From Membranipora membranacea (Eukaryota > Bryozoa > Gymnolaemata > Cheilostomatida > Membraniporidae), in the NCBI GenBank assembly GCA_914767715.1, contig OU612073.1:14448001-14508000 (forward strand): DNA of 60,000 nucleotides, given 5' to 3'. A program made the translations under genes and the position numbers. The notes beneath the pieces are model-generated. The model searched no databases. It saw nothing but the letters and a program-made list of their open reading frames with translations, and was not told where the DNA came from. Below, piece by piece: positions 47,560-59,664 of this stretch. The first letter of the stretch is position 1, and every line of letters begins with the position of its first letter.

Positions 47560-50500
47560 TGGTGTGTCCTAAAACAAAACATCAAACTGATGAATATGTG
47601 ACCTGTATAGTCAATAACAGTAAGTAATCAAGGTCACTTGGTTTACCCGTTTGTCGAAAATACAGTAGCGGCATCTTTAAACAGCCAATATTGATGACTG
47701 AGTCAACCGATTTTTGTTCACCACCTCTGCGCTCCAAGCCTAAAATCGTTGTAAAACTCTTACATAGATATGCTGAAAAGATGGTAATTCCAAATCTTGA
47801 ATGAAAATAAAAGGCGAGAGTAGGAGAGAGTCAGGTATACATTGTACTTTCCAATGCCATCGGTTTAGGCAAACCAAATCAAGCTGCTGATATACTTGAT
47901 CAACTCAAGGAGTAAACGCGGAAGGAAACTGTTTTACTCCTTGGTATAACACCAACAACCTGGTAGCAACTCTCAAGGTCAGATTATTTGGATTTCAGAA
48001 ATACTAAAAAATGAAAGTGTTGATTATAAATCGGAAAACCCATCAAACATAGAAATTACCAAAACTTGAACTTGCTAAAATTGTCTTATTGCTTTGACAC
48101 AATTGATTGAGTATTCTTCTGTCTGTATAACTGTCTGCGCAATAATGCATAATGTGATCAGTGGTGCACCAATTAGATTATCGAAAGAGATGGCTTCAAG
48201 TTTTTTTCTCACCTAAATTCATGATACTGTAATCAATAAGCAATAAATTTTAACAGATTCCAGCTGTTTAGGGAAATACCTAGTCTATGCACTTTGCAGG
48301 ATTTGCTTGGATTTTCTTCTCATTACTCATTAATCTTACTTCATATAGCCTAAGGGTCCAATAATACACATTGTATGACCTTGTGTCAATGCCATGAATG
48401 TGTGGGGAATTTCAGTCTTTGACTGCTATATATATTAAGCACTGAGGACACATTCTATTCATACATTCTAATCATACATTCTATTCCTAAACATGTTTTG
48501 TCTGTTATAATAATCCTTAATAAATTCTACAACTACAACTATTTTTAGCAAGCTTACACTCTTCCCTTTTACAACTTGACACTTCATGTTTGCTAGCGGA
48601 CTAGACTAAACGAACTGATTATTTTTACTGATTTATACATTAAATCTTTGTAACCCTGTTACTTTTAGTTAGATAGCTAGTACACAATAAAATCATAGAA
48701 TAGTTGATTAACAACAAATTTTTATGCCTGGCTGGTAGCCTTGATTTAAACAGACTTCTCGACTGGCAAGTTGCCGTTAAGCCTTACGCGTTCATCAGAA
48801 CAAGTTGGAGATCGGGAATAATTATGCCAAGCTCATGCTGGCTATCCTGACAAGATAGAATTTCCCGACAAATGACCGCCCTTATTCAAAATGAAAGAAA
48901 TTCTGGCTGAGATTCTCTTCACTATTTGGCAGTGAATATCTCTGCTCATGGGTATTTCCAAATTGTGAGGCTACTTTTCCCAGCGTCTGACTGGAAAACT
49001 CTAATACCTGGAGCAATACAGTAGGTGGCATGAATAGAAATCAATAGATATTGCAGTTTTAGTGCTTCTCTTTATAACTTATAATATCTAAGAGCAGACA
49101 ACTCGAGTAAAATCCTGCATTGTCCTCAGACTTTCCCCCGCCGGGATGGCCGTCTGGCGGGGGACAAAAGTCTCGGGGGCTCAGACTAGGAAAAACCATG
49201 AGTCATGTAATTCCCCACTGACTGTCAATAACCAGCTTTCTTTAACAGAGCCTTTAACAGCCTATGTCTAATAATATGGTTTTCGGGATTTCATGTCATT
49301 CAGAATTTTGGAAATCCCAACCACCTCATATTCCAACTTAGCCACAAGTGTAAAAGTACTTTTTCTACCTCGCAAGAGACAATTGCTACAATCGAGCTCA
49401 ATTAGCTTAGGATAGTCTCCTCAAACACCAGTTGTCTGTCCTACTTCGAAATCAGAGATGTGTTGAATACAAATTAGCGTAAGTAGAGCGCAAACATATC
49501 CTACATATGTAGCACAAAACAATGTCTGCAAGTTTTAGAGTTGAATTCTGATGTTCGACATCCGCTTTTGCTTTCAAGATGTTCGCTACACCTCTCTGTG
49601 ATCCCTACCTTGATTTAAGTAGTAAAGAATCCTAGTCAGGCAAGTTACAAATAAACTGTTTTGTTTTTCATTAACTCGCTGTATTGAATGTACAACAGAA
49701 AATGAAAATTGTTATAACGATAAAACTCTATATAACGATAAATCACTTTTGATTGGTTGGATCAATAGCTTGTCAAGACTATCTAGGAATTTCCTAGCCT
49801 TGCTTTACAAGCTTTGTTCGATGGGGGTGGGTGCAAATCGCCCGACCAAACAAAACTTGTGAAGCTATGCTAGGAATTACCGTGATTCATTGTTTTTCCC
49901 ATGTTGCTGATGTTTTCATTCATGGCACATGTTATGCTTATTTATAATACTGCAAACCAATGTTAAACTATTTTCCAGGATACTTGATTGTTTTTATTTT
50001 GTTTGTTTTCTGTACAGGCATGACTGCAGCTGGAGGTATGAGTATTCAATCAAACTCAAGGTTAAGGATGGCATCTTTCAGTTGAATATCACAACAAGCA
50101 ACAATATATCCTTTGTTCTCTGATTGCCAAAGAATATGTGAAACATTTTTTTTTTTCGAGTTTCTGCGATGTGTTTTTCATCGACTGACTTCAGTAGTCC
50201 TGTGATATAATTCAGATTAGGTGTCTGTTCCTATTCAGAACCTTCCACCACAGATTGATTAGTTCACAATCTGTGTAATTAATATTCAAACCCTTGTACT
50301 CAGTGACTATGTTATTGAAGTAATTTGAGGAAAAGAATAGCAAAATATATCACAAAGTTATTGGAGCTTTCCAAACGACAATTCTCCCAAAATGGAAATT
50401 ATCTGATTCTGGCCATTGGTTGTCACTTGGATTATAACTGCGTTGTAACCCATAGCATCTTGTGAAAATTAAAAGGTGTTGATCCTGTCCCAGATTGTTT

Positions 50501-50880
50501 TCTCTCTGCATTAATCCCAAGAGTTCAGCGGAGGGTATGCATGCCCTAGGAAGCAACTGGATTGAAAAAATGTGAATTAACTAATCAGTAGCTTGTCATA
50601 GCAAGGTGAGGGGACAGTCTCCTGCTCAAACAGATAACTACTGCAGAGATGGAAGGTTTACTGTCCACAACAGAGTATCTATACCATCGGATACGGTAGG
50701 TCCTCCGTCTTGGGTTGGTAGGATATTGTGGTAGCAAGGACAAAAGAGCATATAGTGTAGTCATATCTGTGAACAGTAAATACCTGATCCCATAGCGCCA
50801 GCAGGCTTACTAACTATTTAAAAATACAAGGAGCTTGCCCCTGGACATGGTGTATTGTTTAAAATTTGTTCAAATTAGTC
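47560..50880. other. Intergenic region between gene D and gene F
   Basis: It contains the presumed promoter of gene D (left part), the GC-rich hairpin at 49134 and the start of duplication copy 2 near 49600. No coding exon recognised. Confidence 0.45.
49134..49166. other. GC-rich hairpin
   Basis: TCCCCCGCC and GGCGGGGGA form perfect 9-bp arms around a 13-base loop, an isolated GC-rich palindrome in AT-rich intergenic DNA. No adjacent gene end supports a specific role. Confidence 0.5.
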
Positions 50881-50888
50881 TCCTCAAA

Positions 50889-52894
50889 TCATCTGTCATT
50901 CAGTTCAGCGACCTGCTTGTTTTCCTCATCTTCAACCAGCTGCACTTTTTCGGAATCTGTATGGTAGAAATATATTGGATGCATCATGCACAATATTCTG
51001 CTACTGGTGTGGAAAAGAAATTGGCACGTTTTGATTTTTTCTGTCTCGTTTATTCTGTGATGTCAATAAAGTTATCTCTCATATTTCAATTTACATGCCA
51101 AACATTTCTGACAATTTCATAGTCAGACAATGGTGATCATGATACAAATGCACAGTTTTCCATCACATCAAGGGGTGCATTATTTTGGCTGATAATCCCA
51201 CACTTCTTCTTACAATATGCCTGTAATGTGAAGATTACCAGACTAACGAGCTATAGACAAGGAGTCAATATTTCACAAAGTATCTTGCTCAAATCTTGAT
51301 AACTCCATCTTGAGTTATTTTGGGAATTATTTTATGGTTTTACAATCTTATCATCGAGGAATCATGTTTACAACTGCGTAGCTGTCTGGTATGTTTTAGC
51401 AACGGGTCTACCTAAGGACACTTCCAAGACTCACATAGGCGAATGACTGGAAAAGATTTTCTTGCAGCTATACGCAAAGCTACCAAGGAAGTTCTATCTA
51501 CGGCAAAGACCCAAACATCCGTGCAATCTGTTTTGACACGTAATCTTACCTTCCCATGAAGTGAAATTGGTTTCTTCAGTTGCTGTCACTGCCACAGGAA
51601 AGGGTGTTCTATCTGCAAAAACAAATGTATTGATTCAATGCGGTATTCAGCTATATGTCATTCTCTTTCACAGTTTAAATGACCATCATCACTAAGCACA
51701 ATTTTAAAACGAAAGCTTGCTTGCACAAACCACAAACAGCGAGGTTCCTCTCAATATCGACAGTTAAATAAGAGAATAACTAGGGAACAGTTTGTACATG
51801 AGTTATGGTCATTGTGTTATAGTTTCTCTTATGACCTTACAATTTTTCTTTCTGATCTTTTTGGAGATACAGCATCGCCCCAACAAGAAAACCAGAACAA
51901 TGACTACCAAAACCAGAACAGGTATACTAGCGAACACTGCTATAGACCATGATTGTTTCATCCAGTCTGCAGACGTGTCATTTCCACTTTGATAGGTGTC
52001 TCCAGAAGTGGTATGGATGTAGGTTTTGAACTGGGAAGGAGCGCTTTGCAGTATATCATTTGAGCTAATGCGACAATAATTGTCAGCATAATCTGTAACA
52101 ATCAAAATTGCCGTATTTTGACAGTGAAAGCATCAAAGCACGTTTGGTTCAGAGGAAGTTTTAAATCAAGCTAGCTTATAAGGGCATTGACGGTTGTTAT
52201 TTAAGCAAGCCACTTTACTTGATCTGTATAGAAAACTTTAAGAAGTTCACCGTGCCATACCTTTGCAGTAGGCTCTACATTTCTCCTCATCGATAGAAAT
52301 GGTCTAAAAAGTAGCAGCCGCTGCTGTTATAGTACTCTCCGGAGCAGTCATAGTATGACAGTGTGGAATAGACTCCAGTGCAATTCAGTATCATCTCTAA
52401 TGGTTTTTCTGTGAATGCTAAAGGTACACCCAGAGTCTCATCCAGAAATCCAAGAAGTAGGACACTGAGAGCACAAACCTGACTCAGCATTGTTTGGAGA
52501 CCTACAGTATATATTATACTCTTAACATTATCTAAGCTCACAAGTACATGTTTATAATGTGTTTGCATAACACATACATGTACATCTATAAAACGATGCA
52601 CTCCTCTCTCATTGCGCATAGTGTTGCAACAATTCAAGTGACCAATGATGCCACAGGGATACGCTGCAAGTGGTTTAGCAGAGCTATAGTGCAACAGTCA
52701 TCTAATTATGTTTAACACCTGGGAAGCATTTACGCAATGAAAGCACATAATCGAGAACAAAAAGATGAATAGTTGCAATAAGTAGTGATACGATGAAAAA
52801 CATCATCTATTGTTTGATGCAGTTCCTACCGTTTAAGTGTGAATAAATTGGTTAGTAGTCACCTTGATTCAGCACAACATAAGAGTTTCACCAT
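50889..52894 (-). pseudogene. Gene F: paralogue of gene A with frameshifted Cys-rich exon
   Basis: This is the duplicate of gene A, with the same five exons: 52863-52894, 52261-52501, 51841-52092, 51550-51612, 50889-50956. The Cys-rich exon is 241 bp against 291 bp in A. A 50-bp internal deletion shifts the frame and creates a TGA at 52287, removing the last cysteines of the domain. The first exon is 32 bp instead of 31, which would also break its frame with exon 2, so a start at the second ATG (52490) would be needed. The stalk, membrane, 63-bp tail and terminal exons remain open, in phase and similar to A; ATEET is kept. It is either a recent pseudogene, a secreted fragment of about 65 residues, or a locus with an intact allele elsewhere in the population. 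Confidence 0.65.
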
Positions 52895-52899
52895 AGTAT

Positions 52900-55800
52900 T
52901 GCAATATGCAAAGAAAAAGCTACAAACTGCTATGGAACATTTTTGCATTGTGAGGGTTATCCACCGAATGAACTGTATGATTGATAATCAATAGGCATTC
53001 TCATTGTGTACACAAGATATAAATCTGTGGAATAGTTCACTTTGGAACTCCGCCAACATTAAATTTAAAGCCAGCAAAAAGTCTGCCAATGTAAGGTAAT
53101 GAAGTTTCACCTTGATGCATCAATGCACTCCATTATTGGCAGACAATATAGTCTGATATCTGTAATTGTAGACCAGTGAACATCTTAATAAACTTTATGC
53201 TTTTATGCACAAAAGGATGTCACACTGTTGTGAAAGCTGCGATTGGCTCCAATATTGTGGCAGTTTGGCACATGTTGCATATGTCACATGTCACATGCCA
53301 GGAGTTCAAGCATTCAAATGAATATTTGGGCTGTAGAATTTTACATGGAATCATAACAACATTACTGTTTATACAGGTACACAGCCCAGTAAAGTTGAGC
53401 TATGTATGGATTGCAAGCATACATGCAAGTTTGCTCTAACTCAAAGGAACATTGGGGATCAATCAAAAGTCAATACCTCATTCTAGGTTTACACAAAAAA
53501 CTTGGAGGCCAGCCAACAAACCTCAATGTAAAGTAAGCTTCATCCGTGACTTACAGCGATCAATTGCCAATGAGTGAATGTTAGTGCGTGAAGTCAACAA
53601 CTATTGCACAATGTCTCCTGACAATTAAACATATCATTTTTAATTTCATTTAAAAAATTGTGAAATATATGGAAGTCCTATTTTGGCTTGTACAGTACAT
53701 TCTCAAACATATGAAAAATGCAAATTTGATTTTGCTCACATCTTGGGTATATACGAAAGATTATTTGTATATAATCATAGAGTTATTATATACTCATGAG
53801 ACAACTGTCGACCATGTTAACCCATGTCCTTCCATGTTTTAAGCGGGGTCAGATGGGCGGTCTGTGCTTGACTAGTATGGATGAACGGACAAAATTATAT
53901 CATGGAAATTCAGAAAAGTTTTGGTGCTGGGCAGGTACGAACGGACATAAAACAGCAAAAGAAGACCAGAAATGACTTATGGGCGGTCATGTATGGACAA
54001 AATCAAAAGATCGACATAAAATTGAGAATGGGCAAAATTTTATTGACTGTCACACCTCTGGTATATACACAATTTCACTCACATTATTCTGTTTCCTCCA
54101 GCCAGATTACACATCGGCATCTATTCAATATAGAATAAGGGTACTAACACATTGGCTTTTCAATCTGTTGTCTCCAAATCGAGGCCACCAACATGGTGGC
54201 TGTTTTACGCAAACTCTGGGCACATGTCATGTCCAGAACTCAGGAACAAGTATATAATGTTGCTGGAAAAGCCCAAAAGTGTCTGTCGCATATGAAATGT
54301 TATGTAACTTGATTGACAACATGTAGAGAGATCTGAAATACCAGTGCAGTAACCAATCACCATCTTATCCTATTCTAAGACATCCTGAATCAAGTTCATC
54401 TACTAAGATATGATTTGTTTTACTTATCATGAAGCATCCGAATTAGCTTTCTTGTTTCGTATGAACTCATGCGTTACGAGTGCCACTGACAAATTTTTTA
54501 TGTGTTAGGTTACCTTGGTAGTTTCTTTATCATATTCTTGTTGCGACGTGACCGAGGTGATTTGTATATTACATTTGTGTTTATCAAATGGCAATAATGC
54601 TGGCACTAAAGAAGGTATGTCCAGGAAAGGTATATCCAAATAATAACTATTATTAAAGTAGAGGCTGAATTCTGATTGATGTGATAAATAGCACACCAAT
54701 CAGTGGAATAAGATTAATGAGTCATCGAAAAGATGAAAAAATACTGCGGTAGTTCCTCAGAACAAGTACTGAGTCTTAGCAGCTTGTGGGATTCCCATAC
54801 TGTTGCCAATCTCATGATAGCCCTTATCATTGGATCTGCGCTGCCAGTATTAGGAAGGAAAAGTCCTCACAAAGATATATAAGCTCATCTAGCAATACGA
54901 CCCAAAGAGTCAGGAATCCAAGCACAAAGAAATTAGTGGAAATGCTGTTTGGAAACTTTTGATAGTGGAATTACTACAGAGTTGTAGAGCGGTCGATCAG
55001 AATATCAATCAGAAAACTTGGAAAAAATGGCAATAATGTTTTGAAGCTCTTCTAGATATGTCTTCAAATACGTAGCTGTTAAATACACTATGCGCCATAA
55101 TATTATATTATTTTGATGAAATCCGACGAAATTCTGTCATCAATGTGCATTTATATTCATACGTACAAATGTATGTAAATGCACGTTGAGACAAAGACAA
55201 TATTCAACATCAAACAGGATACTTCATATATTCCGTATCTACAATCTATGACTCAATTGGAAACAATTGTAATGGAGGCATTTGTTTTTATTCGTTATTT
55301 ATACTTTGTTCTCACAAGAACATGCTAAGTTCATTCATTATTAACTAAAAAAGATTATAATACTCCATCAACACCCAATGAAAAATGGCCAACATCACCA
55401 ACAGAATATAGTTATATCACTATTTGGCACTCAGTATATTGAGCAGTGTTTGTGATACTAGAATGTAGAAATGTTGTGAGTAATTCTCATTATCTTGAAT
55501 AGAGTAATAGAAAACAATTTATAACATGTTTGTAGAAAAGTTCCATATTATACAGAGAAACAGATAACAGTAATCCCTCTTAGCAAGCTCTAGCTGAATT
55601 ATCTATGGTACACAATTTATCCAGCACCACTGCAGAGTCCTCCCAAGTCACTGTTACAAACACTACATCAGCCAGAAGGTGTTTTCGTTAAAACTTAAAA
55701 TAACTATCTGATCAAATGGTGCAGACTGAAAACTGCTTGAGGTTGCATTCCCAAATTGCACATGTTATGATCAACTCATATATGAACTGAGTGCAGGATT

Positions 55801-56050
55801 TGTGACCAAATTAACCTATTTGAAAAAAAAAAGTATGAGGATTCTAAGCAAAATAATTCATAATTTATTTTAGAAATAATGAAAAGAACCCATTGTTAAA
55901 TATTAACTCGGAAATGAGAATATGAATTGGAATATATGAATCTCGATTAGTGACCAATCTCAGTCCCTCATCTTATATCTGCAACTAAGCCTTTGCTGTG
56001 TATTCATCCAGCACACAGATTTAGGTAATTAAACAATATTTGAGCAATGT
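52900..56050. other. Intergenic region between gene F and gene G
   Basis: Counterpart of 5250-9860 in the second duplication copy, shorter because it lacks the LINE insertion. It includes the conserved 100-bp block. No gene recognised. Confidence 0.45.
55050..55150. other. 100-bp strongly conserved non-coding block, copy 2
   Basis: Partner of 8923-9022. In both copies it lies between the 3' end of the long-tail gene and the 5' end of the A/F gene, a possible position for a shared control element. Confidence 0.5.
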
Positions 56051-56058
56051 GTTGCTTG

Positions 56059-59000
56059 TCATGCTTCCCCATAGAGTACATCATGAGCTTTTTGCAGGTC
56101 TGCTTGATAAACTCCATTTTGCATTTTTGCTCTTGTTTTCACTCCCAGTGTGATACTTATACCATCATCGTCATCAGGGTGGGGAAGTTCATCTACGATT
56201 TGACTAGTTTCCTCAGATGACTCATTCCCAGGCACGCTTGTTTCACCTGACGCTAAAGTATATGAACAAAAAATTACAAACATTCCTATTTTTTGCTCCA
56301 ATCGTTAAAGTGACATAATGTTGAGTGTAGGCAGAGCATTTCGCAATCTCTTGCTAATGCAGACCCACACACAATAAAATGAGTTTTGGCTAGTCTTATG
56401 GGGAATACACGTAGGCTACCTGGAAGATTCAGAAATTTGACCATTAACTCATGCCAGTAAGCTTATCATTTTTCGTATGAATAATATAAAAAACAAATGG
56501 CGGACCAAAAACATCCATACTTCATCTCATCTTCACCTTTCAATATGTTACTTGATTAGCATAAATCATAAAACATTCATTACACTATCAAACCTTCTAA
56601 CATACAAATTCTTTTATCCTTTTATTTTCTCTTTGAATTTTAACATTTTAACACACACTGCAGGAAACAAATTTATATTATTCAAAATTCAGACCCAGAT
56701 AATTAATACCTGCTGTAGTATTTGACTGAATGTCGGCGCCAGAGTCTGAGTGGGAGGGGCCTTCAGTGTCATATCCTCTGTCACTACTGCCATTTGATGG
56801 TGTACGTCTATGTCCCACCTCCGCTTCAGGAGTTACCGGATACATAACAACAATTTCATCATTGTTACCGCCCCTCTCTGTAAGAATGAGCAATGAATCA
56901 GCAAGACATAGTGACTGATGTGTCACACATAAGTTAAACACAAAATTTACACGTGTTATCCACAAATCAACAAATAAAAACAATTAATTAATTTAACGAA
57001 TTAAAGCAGAAAGAGAAAACAGTCTAGCGTTTGTGCTTTTGTGCTTTTATCCGCAGAGACTTCAATGCCTATCTGCAATATTAATTTTTAAAGATTTTTT
57101 TACTTATAATGCTTGTACCGCTTATATAGAATTTTTGTGTTTTGTTAACCTGAATTAAATTGGACCAAGTGTGTATAACAAAAACTGTTCTTACAATATG
57201 TACCTTGTAAAGGATGGGGGTCGCTGTGTGCTGTAGATCGATTGTTAGGTGCCCTTTGTACTGGTTGATCACCACATTGACCAATAGTTGACACCGAAGG
57301 GTTCTGCTCGGGTTCAGAAGCCAAATCCTGATCACCATTAAGAGGAACTGTTGTTGATTCTCCCCTAGCACCTCCCAACAATAAGTGTTGATCTACATAT
57401 ATGAAAAAGAAAGTGGAATTATACTGTTGGGTCAATTATTATTAAGCATATTATCCAAACAATTTTGTATGACAACATCAGCTTGCTTTCTGACCATAAG
57501 TTGTTTTATCACTATGTGACAAGTTACAAAATAGAAACCTTGATAATATGAGAGAATGTGTATACTTACTAGTAGTTGAGTCTGGGTCTCCAGTAACTTG
57601 AGTTTGGGCAGTCTCGTATGGTGTTCCTACAGATACAAGTAAAAACCCTTAAAACACCAGACAGCGTCACAACAAAGTTGTGTTGTGCATGCACCAACTA
57701 TAACAACAGATACTATGATAAAGTGACAGTGATACTGATACAAAAAAAGTTGATGGATGTTTCGGCATGATTGATGATTTTTCACGAACTAATGAGTAGG
57801 TACTATGAGACACTATCATTGAACTAGAGAATGGATTGTAAAGTTTGATAAAATTGATAAATTCAAATTTATATATATATATATATATATGTATAATTGA
57901 GTATCTGGTTACCAAAAATATTTTCTAAACCATATCCCCATGAGTAGAAGCTGAACCAAAAATGAAGTTTTCCCTATGATGAGCGGTTTCCAAGAAAAGC
58001 TCTTTTGAAACGGCCACTTTTTCCTAAACTACGTGTGCCAAACCTTTACCCAAATGAAGAGAGCACCGTTCTGAAAATAGGAGCAATAATTAGTTCAGAC
58101 AAATGACTATAAATTTGTGATTGATGAGTGACAAAGACAATGCTCATCTTGTGGAGACGGTTTGTTTCTCTGTTCCCCACCAGCATGTAGTTCATGAGGG
58201 TCAGGAACAGCTCTTTGCTCACCATTTTCATGATCTCTTTGTTCATCACCAGAATCAGCTCCGGCTCCCTGGTCACCATTATCCCAACCAGCAGCCCCAG
58301 CGGAGTCCTCAGGGTTAAGGTCATCAGGGTCATTAGTACCAGTAGCCTGAGTTGGTTTATTACCACCTTCTTCTACAAGTTATCCAATATGTACATGTAA
58401 CATATGTGACTGTAAATTTTGGACTTTGATTCATGTTGACCAAGCGCTGTTGAATGGCTCAAATCATTTTTAGGCAACGAATAAGAACATTCACTGATTC
58501 AGTGTCAGGCAGTGGCGTATATTAGCAATCACGGACCACGGATATCCGTGAATGAGAATCCATGATTGCTCATTGGTTAATAATATTACTGCATGTGCAA
58601 GTCATTTGAACTGGGTGTAGCTTACTACATACAGAGTTTGACATTTGACCTTGAGGTGGACAAGCCAATCAAAAGCCCATGTGACACTGTTGCCTAGTGG
58701 CTAATCAAAACAACTTGCAGTGAAAGGAACATAAATCAGGGACACGCTGCATGAGCTGACTGGACTAGTGGACTGAGTTGAGTTGAAGCTAGGTAATTGG
58801 GGTCAGTTGAAATACCTCTGTGCTTGCACTATTTTGCTACAGTTATGCAAAAATTTCCGTGGTGGGAGGGCACTGGCGCCCCTCCCACACCCTCCCCGCC
58901 TACGGCGTGTGGATCGGGCTGCGCCCGATCATTATGCTCATCTATAAAAAGGCAGTTAATCAAACTTTTTAGAATATACACCCCTGGTGTAAGGTCAAAT

Positions 59001-59664
59001 TGTATGTTTCTATGTGGTACAAGTAGCTTAGTATAAGTTCAAAAGTAAGCTCTCTACATTCACTATATTTCCATATATTGACATAAGTTTTCGGCCAAAT
59101 AGATATATGGGAATAGCTTTTAAGTCAACTCTAGTATATAGCAATAGGCATTTCATTATCTGAAACCACATACCATTTTGATTCGCATTTTTTATAGAAG
59201 GGGGCGGCGTGGAGGAATGGATAGTGCGCCTGCACACTATGAATTCTATACACATTGACACGGGAGGCCTGGTTCATATCCCGGAGCAACAGATTTCTTT
59301 TTCATATTTTTTCATCATGGAAATTGTTAGCATTCATTGGAAGTGGACCAATCATTCAAAATATGGATCAACAGTTTTCAGTGACACCAAAAACTTCATG
59401 GTGACCTGTGTTCTTTTTTTTACTCAAGTTACACATGCTCAAGATTTCGTTTTTATATTTTAACTTTGATATTTCAGCCTGCATAACACCAAAAGAGAGA
59501 CTGCTCACCTTGTGGGGGCAGGTTATCCCGGTCTCTTTGTCTCTCACCAGAATCATCACTCTGAGCATCATCATCCCCACCAGCTGCCCCAGCAGAGTTC
59601 TTAGGGTTAAGGTCATCAGGGTCATTAGTACCAGTAGCCTGAGTTGGTCTAGTACCACCTTCTC
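56059..59664 (-). CDS. Gene G: 3' tail exons of a gene C paralogue (5' end outside window)
   Basis: Exons: 59509-59664, 58144-58372 (donor lost), 57570-57626, 57204-57392, 56710-56877, 56059-56252. Five match tail exons of gene C in order, phase and usually exact length. The frame stays open to a TGA, ending NGVYQADLQKAHDVLYGEA. The first exon reads GEGGTRPTQATGTNDPDDL, again with PxQxT. The signal, Cys-rich and membrane exons must lie beyond position 60000. If exon 58144-58372 is skipped, the phase-1 structure keeps the remaining tail in frame. Confidence 0.6.
57868..57890. repeat. (AT)n microsatellite
   Basis: A pure AT run in the gene G intron between T4 and T5. Confidence 0.9.
58144..58372 (-). 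pseudogene. Gene G exon T5 copy with inactivated splice donor
   Basis: Homologous to the 21268-21486 exon of gene C and open throughout (EGGNKPTQATGTNDPDDL, then HELHAGGEQRN). The donor after CCACAAG reads ATGAGC where the gene C copy has GTGAGC, so the invariant GT is AT. Reading through adds about a dozen residues before a TAG. It is probably skipped, or serves as an alternative end. Confidence 0.5.
58519..58998. mobile_element. Interspersed repeat insertion in gene G intron
   Basis: Compared with 21610-21630, the intron of gene G is interrupted here by about 480 bp starting GCAGTGGCGTATATTAGC. It includes an unusually GC-rich block (58855-58935, TGGCGCCCCTCCCACACCC) in an otherwise AT-rich region. 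No ORF. Class unknown. Confidence 0.45.
59195..59290 (+). mobile_element. tRNA-like SINE head (box A / box B)
   Basis: GGCGTGGAGGAATGGATAGT resembles a box A/D-arm region, and CCTGGTTCATATCC resembles box B. It lies in a segment (about 59060-59370) absent from the homologous intron at 21.69 kb. The degraded stems argue against a functional tRNA. Confidence 0.4.

Noticed and set aside
59195-59290. Functional tRNA gene
   Set aside because: Box A and B are recognisable but acceptor and anticodon stems do not pair convincingly; better explained as a SINE head.
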